The notes under the pieces: generated by a model
Seen by the model: the letters and a program-made list of their open reading frames with translations, nothing else
Databases searched by the model: none
What the model was told of the DNA's origin: nothing
In this document: positions 1 to 7,097 of the stretch, one piece after another
Layout of the letters: each line of letters starts with the position of its first letter
Numbering within the stretch: the stretch's first letter is position 1
NCBI GenBank assembly: GCA_963663395.1
Contig: OY760226.1
Location: forward strand, 4,712,001 to 4,776,000
Reading direction: 5' to 3'
Source: Azophilus sp963663395
GTDB taxonomy: Bacteria > Pseudomonadota > Gammaproteobacteria > Pseudomonadales > Azotimanducaceae
DNA: 64,000 nucleotides
Translations under genes and position numbers: made by a program

Positions 1-584
1 TCCACGTCGAAGGTCGGGTCGGCTTCCGCGTAGCCGAGTGCCTGTGCCGCCGCAAGGGCATCCTCGAAGGTCGAGCCCTGCTCCGACATGGCCGTCAGTA
101 TGTAGTTCGACGTGCCGTTGATGATGCCGGCAACGGTCTGCACCCGGCTGGCCGCCAGCCCCCGGGTCAGCGAGCCGATGATGGGAATGCCGCCGGCAAC
201 CGCCGCCTCGAAGCCGAGCCCCACCCCCTGTTGCGCGGCGCCGACGAGCAGTTCGTCTCCGAACCGGGCGATTACGGCCTTGTTGGCGGTCACAACGGAT
301 TGCCGTCGCGACAGGGCGTCTCGCACCAGGCGCACGGCACGGTCCTCGCCCCCGATGAGTTCCACGACCACGTCGACATCGTCCTGGTGCAGGGTTGCGA
401 GATCCGTCGAGAATTCAGCACCCGCCAGGTCCGCCTCCGGCCGGGGGGTGCGGCTGGCAACCCTGACGAGCCTGAGCGGGCGGCCTGCCTGGCGCTCGAG
501 GTGGCCGGCATTGGCCCCGAACAGGTCGAGTACGCCCCGGGCAACGGTGCCCAGACCGGCAATGCCGATGCGCAACGCCTGCAA
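1..584 (-). CDS. hom: Homoserine dehydrogenase, N-terminal part (cut by window edge)
   Basis: NAD(P)-dependent reduction of aspartate semialdehyde to homoserine in threonine/methionine synthesis. The translated start gives a Rossmann nucleotide-binding motif (GIAGLGTVARGV near residues 6-17), then VASRTP, then TANKAVIA, IINGTSNYIL and finally GYAEADPTFDVE at the window edge, all family signatures. No ATG is available; TTG at 584 is chosen because GGAG lies at 592-595, seven bases upstream, and the glycine-rich motif starts right after. The gene begins 13 bp after the dsbC stop, so the two are probably co-transcribed (xerD-dsbC-hom order as in Pseudomonas). About 194 of the usual ~430 residues are visible. 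Confidence 0.93.
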   Translation of the reverse strand, partial: MQALRIGIAGLGTVARGVLDLFGANAGHLERQAGRPLRLVRVASRTPRPEADLAGAEFSTDLATLHQDDVDVVVELIGGEDRAVRLVRDALSRRQSVVTANKAVIARFGDELLVGAAQQGVGLGFEAAVAGGIPIIGSLTRGLAASRVQTVAGIINGTSNYILTAMSEQGSTFEDALAAAQALGYAEADPTFDV

Positions 585-597
585 CGACCGGCTCCGG

Positions 598-1317
598 TTA
601 CAGCCCGAGCGCCCGAGCAAGCTCTTCCGCCGGCAGATAGCCGGGGATCAGGTGCCCGTCTTCCGTCACGAGAGCCGGCGTGCCCGACACGCCGAGCTGG
701 CTACCCAGCTCCATCTGCGCGCTCACCGGGTTCGGGCAGGACCGCGGCGGTATGCTGTTGCCCAGTTTGAGTTCGGTAATGGCGCTCTGGGGGTCCCTGG
801 CGCACCAGGCCGAGACGATCTTGCGATAGGAATCGGAATCCGTGCCTGCCCGGGGAAACGCCAGGTAACGTACCTCGATGCCCAGTGCATTGATCTCCGC
901 CATTTCCTGGTGCAGCTTGCGGCAATAGCCGCAATCCACATCGGTAAAGACGTTGACGTAGGCCTTGCGCTCGCCTACCGGCGGAAACACGATCATGTCG
1001 TCCCGGCTTACGCCGGCAAGAAGCTCACGGCGCCGTTCGGCACGAATCGAGTCGGTGAGGTTGACGAACCCCTCACTCCCCACCGAGTACATGTCGCCCG
1101 TGAACAGGAAACGGCCATCTGCGGTGCCGTACAACACGCTGCCGTCTTCCAGCTCGATCGCCAGCATGCCGTCAAAGGCAGTTTCCTCCACGCTTTCGAT
1201 CGGCAGCGCAGGCTGCAATTCCTTGAGCCTGGCAACAAGGTCGTCGCCCGGCGCCGCCAGAGCCACCGGCGCCAATACGGCGGCCACAAGCAACGTGAAA
1301 CGGGCGATACGGGTCAT
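598..1317 (-). CDS. dsbC: Periplasmic thiol:disulfide interchange protein DsbC
   Basis: Disulfide isomerase of the periplasm. The 239-residue product has a signal peptide (residues 1-21, ending ALAA), an N-terminal dimerisation domain, and a thioredoxin domain with the active site CGYC at 129-132. A cis-proline motif SGTPAL is near the C-terminus, and a second cysteine pair (SAWC... SCPNP) matches the structural disulfide of DsbC. Length is normal for the family. It lies between xerD (102 bp upstream) and hom (13 bp downstream), the arrangement of Pseudomonas-type genomes. Confidence 0.95.
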   Translation of the reverse strand: MTRIARFTLLVAAVLAPVALAAPGDDLVARLKELQPALPIESVEETAFDGMLAIELEDGSVLYGTADGRFLFTGDMYSVGSEGFVNLTDSIRAERRRELLAGVSRDDMIVFPPVGERKAYVNVFTDVDCGYCRKLHQEMAEINALGIEVRYLAFPRAGTDSDSYRKIVSAWCARDPQSAITELKLGNSIPPRSCPNPVSAQMELGSQLGVSGTPALVTEDGHLIPGYLPAEELARALGL

Positions 1318-1418
1318 TTCAACCTCTTTGGGGGAACAGGCGGCCCGGTGCCGGGTCCGTGCGGGCCAAAAAAGCGAAGTCTAGCAGTTTCCCTCCCGGC
1401 GTTCGGGAAAGTCACGTT

Positions 1419-2300
1419 CTACCCGCGCGGATGATGCGTCCGGTGCAGTTCCTTGAGGCGCGCCTGGGCGATGTGCGTGTAGATCTGCGTGGTGGAAAGG
1501 TCCGCGTGACCGAGCATCATCTGCACGGCCCGCAGGTCGGCCCCGTGATTCAGCAGGTGGGTCGCGAAGGCATGACGCAGGGTGTGAGGCGAGATGTGAG
1601 AGTAGATATCGGCCTTGCGGGCGTGCCGCTTTACCGCGTACCAGAACGTCTGACGGGTCATGGCGCGCCCGCGGCGGCTTGGAAAGAGCGCCTCGGTACC
1701 CTCGCCAGACAGCGCCCCGCGGCCGTCGCGAACAAAGCGTTCGACCCAGTGCAGCGCCTCTTCGCCCACGGGCACCAGGCGCTCCTTGCCGCCCTTGCCC
1801 ACGACCCTGACGATGCCCTGGCGCAGGTTGATCGAAGCGATGCCGAGCGAGACGAGTTCCGTGATCCGCAGGCCCGTGGCGTAAAGCAGTTCCAGCATGG
1901 CCCGGTCGCGCAGCCCGATAGGGGTGTCGACATCGGGCGCGTTCAGCAATGCGACCACCTGGCTTTCAGACAGCGTCCCGGGCAACGGGCGGCCGAGTAC
2001 CGGGTGTTCGATGTGTGCCGCGGGGTCCCGGTCGACTCTGCCCCGCGCCATGCTGTGGCGGTAGAACCCCTTGACGCAGGACAGCCACCGGGCGGAACTG
2101 GTTGCCCGGTAGCCGCGGTCGTAGCGCCTGGCAAGGACATTGATCAGCTCCGGCTCTGTCACCTCGAAAAGGTCCTTGCCCACATCCTTCGCCAACGATT
2201 GCAGATCGCGGCGATAGGCCGCAAGGGTGTTGTTGCTCAGACCTTTTTCGAGCCAGATCTCGTCAATGTACTGGTCGATGGGGGTCATTGCGGACTCCAT
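1419..2300 (-). CDS. xerD: Tyrosine recombinase XerD
   Basis: Site-specific recombinase acting with XerC at dif to resolve chromosome dimers. N-terminal SAM-like domain (IDQYIDEIWLEKGLSNNTL) is followed by the catalytic domain with Arg in ATGLRITEL, Lys in GKGGKERLVP, HTLRHAFATHLL, LGH and the nucleophile Tyr in TTQIYTHI. About 293 residues, the usual size. The reading frame opens at TTG 2318, but ATG 2300 is preferred because GGAGG lies eight bases upstream; ATG 2288 is also possible. The link to dsbC downstream supports XerD rather than XerC. Confidence 0.93.
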   Translation of the reverse strand: MESAMTPIDQYIDEIWLEKGLSNNTLAAYRRDLQSLAKDVGKDLFEVTEPELINVLARRYDRGYRATSSARWLSCVKGFYRHSMARGRVDRDPAAHIEHPVLGRPLPGTLSESQVVALLNAPDVDTPIGLRDRAMLELLYATGLRITELVSLGIASINLRQGIVRVVGKGGKERLVPVGEEALHWVERFVRDGRGALSGEGTEALFPSRRGRAMTRQTFWYAVKRHARKADIYSHISPHTLRHAFATHLLNHGADLRAVQMMLGHADLSTTQIYTHIAQARLKELHRTHHPRG

Positions 2301-2356
2301 GTCATCCGCCTCCTGCAAGCGGAGAGCGGCATTGAGTTTTCAATCGATCCGGCACC

Positions 2357-3862
2357 TCAGCCTGAAATCACTGCATAGCGCGTGGCTCGCCCCTTGCCCA
2401 TCCGGCGTACCAGCCCGGCGTCCTGAAGTGTCCTGAGGATGCGTTGAGTTTTCCGCTCATCGAAGTTCAATCGTTCCATGAGTTCCCGCGTTGTTGTCGA
2501 TTCCCTTGCGGAAACGATATCCCACGCAGCCCCGGTGTCGGCGTTCAGCAGTTCCATTGTCGCCCGGTTCGTCAAATCGGCGCCCAGAGCAGCCCCGCTA
2601 CGATAAACGGTCAGCGACAGATAGGGCGCCACCCACCGGTATCGCGGCAACGGCAATCCTGCACGCACGGCGTAATCGCGAATCGATTTGAGTCCCAACC
2701 CCCTTTCCTCCGCCAAATCCATACGCGAAAAGATGTAGTGAAGGACTGGGTTGCGGCTGAGCATCGGTGCATTGAAGGACTGCATCTGTTCCAGGGTGAC
2801 CGGCTCCACCGGCCGGCCCGGGCTCATTACCCTGATGGCGTCCTCGGTCACCGTCAATTGGCATTTGGCTCCCTCGATGCCGTAGTCTCGGTGCATGATC
2901 GCGTTGACCACCGCCTCCCGTACCATCTCGAAGAGGCCCCGGTTTATCTCTTTTCGTCGTGCACCGGAACGATCGATCGGATTCGGCAACTTTTCCCGTA
3001 ACCAACGCAAAACCTGTTCCGGCGCGAAAACTTGAGGTCCATCGAAATCGCGCACTTCCTCACGCCCGTCAGCAAAGTGGATCGTGCCGAGCACTCCCGA
3101 CTGGGGCATGACCGTTCTCGGCTCCTGGCCGAACAGTAGAAGGCCAAAACCGGTGGGGGCAAGGCGCCCGGAGGATTTCCTCCGGATCAAACCGAGCTGT
3201 AACAGTCGACGGTTGATGGCTACGGATTCTGTCGCTGCGCTGGATTTGATTGCCGCCCTGTACCGATCCAGCGCCTCAGAGGACAGGTCGTCCAACTCGA
3301 CGTCCAGCAGGGTTTCCTCCAATGGGGACAGGCGCGGCGCCTCTCGTGTGTTCTCTTCCTGCTCCGCTTCTGCACGCTGCAAAGCCTGCTCCAGGAACTG
3401 CTGGTTGAATGCTCTGATCTCGCGTTGGAGATCCGGGTCGAACATGTGGACGGTAACGCCACGCTCCTGGAGGAATCGAATGCCCCTTCGGTCCACCATC
3501 GGGTCCGGGTCTTCGATCCCGACCCAGACTTCTTTGATGCGTGCGTCTACGATCCGTTCGGCGCAACTCAGCTTGGGATGCCGGCGCGCTCCCGGAGCAC
3601 AGGGCTCCAGCGTCGTGAACAGCACGGCGTCATCGAGTCTCGAAGCTCGTTTCTTCCTTTCCAGGAGAGTGTATTCGGCGTGGTCGCCATCGCGCAGTTC
3701 CCCACGGTACGCGCTCTCCACGTCACCTCCCCGCCCCCACAGAACGGCGCCGACCGAGGGGCTCGCCTTGCCGTCCATGCGATGTTCCGCAACTGACCGC
3801 TGCATTACCGTTATCGCGCATTCCATCAGTTGGCGAGCATCAAATTCGGATGCGTTTTCCAT
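2357..3862 (-). CDS. RibD-like deaminase fused to RecG-type (COG2865-like) ATPase and winged helix
   Basis: A 501-residue protein of unknown role. Residues ~10-160 are a zinc-dependent deaminase of the RibD/CMP-deaminase fold: His61-Ala-Glu63, then Pro87-Cys88 and Cys100 supply the zinc site and catalytic Glu, followed by the RibD-like VGIEDPDP and a Gly-Ile-Arg-Phe-Leu stretch. Residues ~180-440 match the ATP-binding region of COG2865 proteins: FGLLLFG, then REAVVNAIMHRDY (315-327, the Asn box) and EERGLGLKSI (385-394, a glycine-rich lid). Residues ~445-501 look like a winged helix. COG2865 proteins normally carry an AlbA_2 domain at the N-terminus; here a deaminase stands in its place. Start 3862 is chosen over 3913 because GGAG lies at 3871-3874. 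Substrate is unknown; nucleotide signalling, base editing or defence are all only guesses. Confidence 0.8.
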   Translation of the reverse strand: MENASEFDARQLMECAITVMQRSVAEHRMDGKASPSVGAVLWGRGGDVESAYRGELRDGDHAEYTLLERKKRASRLDDAVLFTTLEPCAPGARRHPKLSCAERIVDARIKEVWVGIEDPDPMVDRRGIRFLQERGVTVHMFDPDLQREIRAFNQQFLEQALQRAEAEQEENTREAPRLSPLEETLLDVELDDLSSEALDRYRAAIKSSAATESVAINRRLLQLGLIRRKSSGRLAPTGFGLLLFGQEPRTVMPQSGVLGTIHFADGREEVRDFDGPQVFAPEQVLRWLREKLPNPIDRSGARRKEINRGLFEMVREAVVNAIMHRDYGIEGAKCQLTVTEDAIRVMSPGRPVEPVTLEQMQSFNAPMLSRNPVLHYIFSRMDLAEERGLGLKSIRDYAVRAGLPLPRYRWVAPYLSLTVYRSGAALGADLTNRATMELLNADTGAAWDIVSARESTTTRELMERLNFDERKTQRILRTLQDAGLVRRMGKGRATRYAVISG

Positions 3863-4468
3863 CAGGTTGCCTCCGGCTGACCGTGCTGACCGAGTGGCTC
3901 GCAGGTCTGTCACGAAGCGGCTTGGCAGCCAACTTCAGGCTGCTCCGGCAGGAGCCCGCTGCCAGCCCGAACAGATTGTCGGAATTCTATAGGTTATGCA
4001 ATATCGCGGAAAATATCCCGACACTCCAGTCGATAGACTGTCGGCATAGGTGAAAAATTTGATAAGCCTCCCTTAAATCCCGACAACTTGACGGGGGTTT
4101 TGTCGGGATTCGTACCGCTCCAAATTGATGCGGACAGCAAGAACAGCGACTCCCTTAAACGGGTCGCCATGCAGGCACATGAGCACGTAACGATCAAATG
4201 CGTTTTCCGACAGCACCAAACTGCACTGGCAGCCGGCAGCATCAGCAAACGTGGTGGAAGCACGGGAATCGGAGTCGTCGTGTGCAGAAACCCGACAATT
4301 GGTTCGACGGCTCGGCAGCTATACGGTCGACTGCAACAAGCCGAACACGCCGACTGGAATCCCTGAACGGCCCCAATGTGGACAGTTGAATCGCATTGTC
4401 GAACAACGTCTCCAAGTTGCGGAGCAACTTGATCGCGTCGACGCCAGGCGACGCGCCCAGACCTCTAA
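3863..4468. other. Gene-free stretch with repeated CCCGACA motifs and a perfect inverted repeat
   Basis: No convincing gene in about 600 bp; short open frames lack family features or ribosome sites. It contains a perfect 11-bp inverted repeat, AATCCCGACAA at 4076-4086 and its complement at 4100-4110 with 13 bases between. Further copies of CCCGACA or its complement occur at about 4016 and 4287, and a near match (TTGTCGGA) at about 3976. The cluster lies upstream of the deaminase-ATPase gene, so it may be an operator array or the remains of an element. Confidence 0.45.
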
Positions 4469-4546
4469 TTCGCGGATACGGGTGTCAAACGAGCAAGTTT
4501 GTGGGCGACGACCGCCTTCTCGTCGGGCTGGGGCGTAGCCCCGTTA
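4469..4546. repeat. Dispersed ~78-bp repeat, copy A
   Basis: This 78-bp unit begins TTCGCGGA, has TGTCAAA around position 16, and ends CGTCGGGCTGGGGC followed by CCGTTA. It matches two units at 26636-26713 and 26724-26802 over their whole length. The closest match is to the 26724 copy, sharing CTCGTCGGGCTGGGGC near the right end. Its last three bases are the complement of the rplS stop codon (TAA). Confidence 0.65.
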
Positions 4547-4894
4547 GACCTTTTCCTTGATCCGCGCCGCGCGGCCGGAGCGCTGGCGCAGGTAGTAGAG
4601 CTTGGCCTTGCGCACATCGCCGCGGCGCTTGACCTCGATGGATGCGATCATCGGGCTGTGGGCCTGGAAGGTGCGCTCCACGCCGACGCCGTGGGACACC
4701 TTGCGCACGGTGAAGGATGAGTTGAGGCCCCGGTTGCGCCTGGCGATGACGACGCCCTCGAACGCCTGCTGCCGTTCGCGGACCCCTTCCCGGACCTTGA
4801 CCTGCACGACGACGGTGTCCCCGGCCGAGAAGTCGGGGATATCGGTCTTGAGCTGTTCGTTTTCCAGCTCCTCCAGAATCTTGTTTCTACGCAT
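4544..4894 (-). CDS. rplS: 50S ribosomal protein L19
   Basis: L19 of the large subunit, at the 30S-50S interface. The 116-residue product starts MRRNKILEELENEQL, includes the family core FSAGDTVVVQVKVREG and ERQQAFEGVVIARRNRG, and ends RLYYLRQ-type sequence (KLYYLRQRSGRAARIKEKV). The open frame extends 49 codons further upstream, but ATG 4894 matches the family start. It overlaps the trmD 3' end by eight bases, as expected for the rpsP-rimM-trmD-rplS operon. Confidence 0.96.
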   Translation of the reverse strand: MRRNKILEELENEQLKTDIPDFSAGDTVVVQVKVREGVRERQQAFEGVVIARRNRGLNSSFTVRKVSHGVGVERTFQAHSPMIASIEVKRRGDVRKAKLYYLRQRSGRAARIKEKV

Positions 4895-5642
4895 CGTTCG
4901 TCTCCTCGTCCGGGCCCTTGAGTTGTGCCTCCAGGAGGGCCGCATCCTGATCCGAGAGCTGCCGGCGGGCCAGCAGTTCCGGCCGGCGCACCCAGGTACG
5001 CTTGAGCGCCTGGGCGCGGCGCCATTTTTCGACTGCCGCATGGTCGCCGCTCAAGAGCACGGCGGGCACTTTCAGGCCGGCAACCGTCTCGGGGCGCGTA
5101 TAGTGCGGATATTCGAGCAATCCATCAAGATGCGATTCACTCAGCGCCGACTCGCTGTTGCCCAGCGTTCCCGGCAGCAGGCGGCTCATTGCATCGATGA
5201 GCACCATCGCCGGAAGCTCCCCGCCCGTAAGAACGTAGTCGCCGATGGACACTTCCTCATCGACGGCCAGTTGCAGAACCCGGTCATCGATCCCTTCGTA
5301 CCGGCCGGCTACCAACACGAGGCTCGTCTCCCCCGCAAGCCGCTCCACCCCGGCCTGGTCGAGCCGCTTGCCCTGGGGGGAAAGGCAGACCACCCTGGCC
5401 GGCGACGGCGCTCTCGACTTCGCCTCCCCGATGCTCGCGAGCAACGGTTCCGCCAGCATCACCATGCCGGGGCCGCCGCCGTAGGGCCGGTCGTCCACGG
5501 TGGCGTGGCGGTCCGTAGCGTGTTCGCGGGGGTTGAAAACCTCGATCGCCAGGCCGCCCTGCTTGAGCGCGCGGCCCAGCACGCCGACGGCGGCGATGCC
5601 ACGGATCAGGTCCGGAAACAGGCTGACCACGCCGACCCACAT
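4887..5642 (-). CDS. trmD: tRNA (guanine-N1)-methyltransferase TrmD
   Basis: SPOUT-fold enzyme making m1G37 in tRNA from S-adenosylmethionine. The 251-residue product has the start MWVGVVSLFPDLI, the loop DRPYGGGPGMVM, AGRYEGIDDRVL, SIGDYVLTGGELP (the knot) and LEYPHYTRP, all diagnostic. It starts one base beyond the end of rimM and overlaps rplS by eight bases, so translation is probably coupled along the operon. Confidence 0.97.
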   Translation of the reverse strand: MWVGVVSLFPDLIRGIAAVGVLGRALKQGGLAIEVFNPREHATDRHATVDDRPYGGGPGMVMLAEPLLASIGEAKSRAPSPARVVCLSPQGKRLDQAGVERLAGETSLVLVAGRYEGIDDRVLQLAVDEEVSIGDYVLTGGELPAMVLIDAMSRLLPGTLGNSESALSESHLDGLLEYPHYTRPETVAGLKVPAVLLSGDHAAVEKWRRAQALKRTWVRRPELLARRQLSDQDAALLEAQLKGPDEETNDA

Positions 5643-5643
5643 C

Positions 5644-6156
5644 TCAGTCGATGTCCTCCCAGTCGACCCGCAGCAAACCGTCCTCTTGAACTACTCCGTC
5701 CACGAACTGTTCAACGAATGGAATCAACCTTTCCCGCTCTCCCTTGACGACCAGCACATCGTGGGCGCCCGTCTCGATCAGACGCTTGACCGTGCCGAAT
5801 TCGGTTCCGTCGCTGTTGACGACGCGCAGCCCGATCAGATCCCGCCAATAATATTCCCCGGGCTCGGGCGGCGGGAAGTTGTCTGCACGCACGCCGACCA
5901 GGCTGCCCCTGATGGCAAGCGCTTCGTTACGGTCGCCGATGCCCGAGAGCCTGGCGACAAACCCGTCGCCGTGAGGCTGGATTTCGAGCACGTCGATGGC
6001 TTGCCATTCACCGGAGCGCTGCAGGAACCACGGACTGTAGGCCAGCAGGTTGGCGGGGGGATCGGTGTAGGATGTGAGGCGAACCCAACCGCGGATACCG
6101 TAGGCGCCGCCGACGCGTCCGACGACGACCGGCTCCTCGGCGCCCGTGCGAATCAG
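5644..6156 (-). CDS. rimM: Ribosome maturation factor RimM, start codon unresolved
   Basis: 16S rRNA processing factor that binds S19. The N-terminal RimM domain reads VVVGRVGGAYGIRGWV, and the PRC-barrel part contains YYWRDLIGLRV and ends LRVDWEDID. Between an in-frame TAG at 6178-6180 and the conserved VVVGR there is no ATG, GTG or TTG. The only candidates are CTG at 6154-6156 or ATT at 6151-6153, giving about 170 residues, the normal length. GAGGAG occurs inside the proposed N-terminus, not before it. The in-frame TAG belongs to the end of the inserted element at 6169. Either a rare start codon is used, or the original start signals were disturbed by the insertion. Confidence 0.85.
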   Translation of the reverse strand: MIRTGAEEPVVVGRVGGAYGIRGWVRLTSYTDPPANLLAYSPWFLQRSGEWQAIDVLEIQPHGDGFVARLSGIGDRNEALAIRGSLVGVRADNFPPPEPGEYYWRDLIGLRVVNSDGTEFGTVKRLIETGAHDVLVVKGERERLIPFVEQFVDGVVQEDGLLRVDWEDID

Positions 6157-6168
6157 TCTCGGCCGGCC

Positions 6169-6365
6169 TAGCCCGACCTATTCATGAATGAACTACTGCG
6201 GCCGTCAATAGCAGCGAAATCACTGGCCGTGCTCCCGCCGCGTGCTCAACGTGCTGTCAAGCACGCCTGCGCGCGCTCAACGGGCTGCAAGCACGCGTCC
6301 GCGCACCCAGCGCTTTCACTACTCTTGCCAGCCTCGCTACGTCCATTCACGAATAGGTCGGACTA
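6169..6365. mobile_element. MITE-like element, copy 1, inside the rpsP-rimM operon
   Basis: A 197-bp element with terminal inverted repeats of 21 bp at 6169-6189 and 6345-6365, differing at two positions (left end TAGCCCGACCTATTC, right end the complement with TAGTCCGACC). Both ends carry TA, as expected for insertion at TA by IS630/mariner-type transposases. The interior has no gene but holds a hairpin CGTGCT/AGCACG at 6250-6265. A shorter relative at 22656-22721 shares ~40 bases next to the left end. The right end supplies the TAG stop of rpsP and the left end an in-frame TAG just ahead of rimM. Confidence 0.7.
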
Positions 6366-6935
6366 ACTTTTGCCGGCCCCTTCGTCCGCCGGAGCTTCCG
6401 GTTCTTCAGCGCTTGCGGCAGCGTCTTCCGCAGCAGGTGCCTCTGCATCCTGCGCAGGCTCCTCCGCCTCGGCGTCGGCCGCGGATTCGGCCGCTCCCAC
6501 TTCTGCGCTTTCTTCAGCTTCAGATTCGGCTTCAGCTGCCTCGGCCTCACCGCTATCCTCGGTGGCCTCCGCTTCGGCCCCAGCGCCTGCATCGGCCTCC
6601 GGCGCTGCTTCGACGGCCTCTGTTGTTTCAGCGTCGACCGCCGTGGCGTCTGCCGGCGCAGCCTCGGCTTCGCCGGACGCCAGGGCCTCCTGTTCGGTCC
6701 GGGCCCGCTTGATCAGCTTGCGTACCCGGTCAGAGGGCTGGGCGCCGACCGCAAGCCAGTGGTCTACCCGGGCGAGATCGATGCGCAAGCGTTCGCTGTG
6801 CCCCCTGGCGACCGGATTGAAGAATCCCACGCGCTCGATGAAGCGGCCGTCCCGCGGCGCAGCGCGGTCGGTCACCGTGACGTGGTAGAACGGATTCTTC
6901 TTGGCGCCGTGCCGCGCCAGCCGAATCGTCACCAT
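6363..6935 (-). CDS. rpsP: 30S ribosomal protein S16 with long acidic Ala/Glu tail
   Basis: S16 of the small subunit. Residues 1-82 match the whole normal protein (MVTIRLARHGAKKNPFYHV, GRFIERVGFFNP, VDHWLAVGAQPSDRV). A further ~105 residues are low-complexity Ala, Glu, Asp and Ser with almost no basic or aromatic residues; ordinary S16 is about 80-90 residues. The stop TAG at 6363-6365 lies in the terminal repeat of the neighbouring MITE-like element. Because the insertion site is the TA of TAG, the stop codon was probably there before insertion, so the tail is likely ancestral. First gene of the rpsP-rimM-trmD-rplS operon. Confidence 0.95.
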   Translation of the reverse strand: MVTIRLARHGAKKNPFYHVTVTDRAAPRDGRFIERVGFFNPVARGHSERLRIDLARVDHWLAVGAQPSDRVRKLIKRARTEQEALASGEAEAAPADATAVDAETTEAVEAAPEADAGAGAEAEATEDSGEAEAAEAESEAEESAEVGAAESAADAEAEEPAQDAEAPAAEDAAASAEEPEAPADEGAGKS

Positions 6936-7097
6936 AGTTTGCGGCCCCTGAATCGAAAGGCGCGGTATTCTAATCGCGTGCCGGGGGGAAAACCACAGTC
7001 CAGGCCCGCTTTCTCAAGCACATGCGCCGCCGCGCACCGGTGAGGCCCCCCGGCAACCCGCGGAAAGCCCCGTATCTCAACCGGACCGTCCAGCGCC

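Noticed and set aside
4469..4546. Integron attC-like site because the repeat ends GTTAGAC
   Set aside because: The other copies do not keep the GTTRRRY core, the left side lacks the matching RYYYAAC, and no cassette structure or integrase is present.
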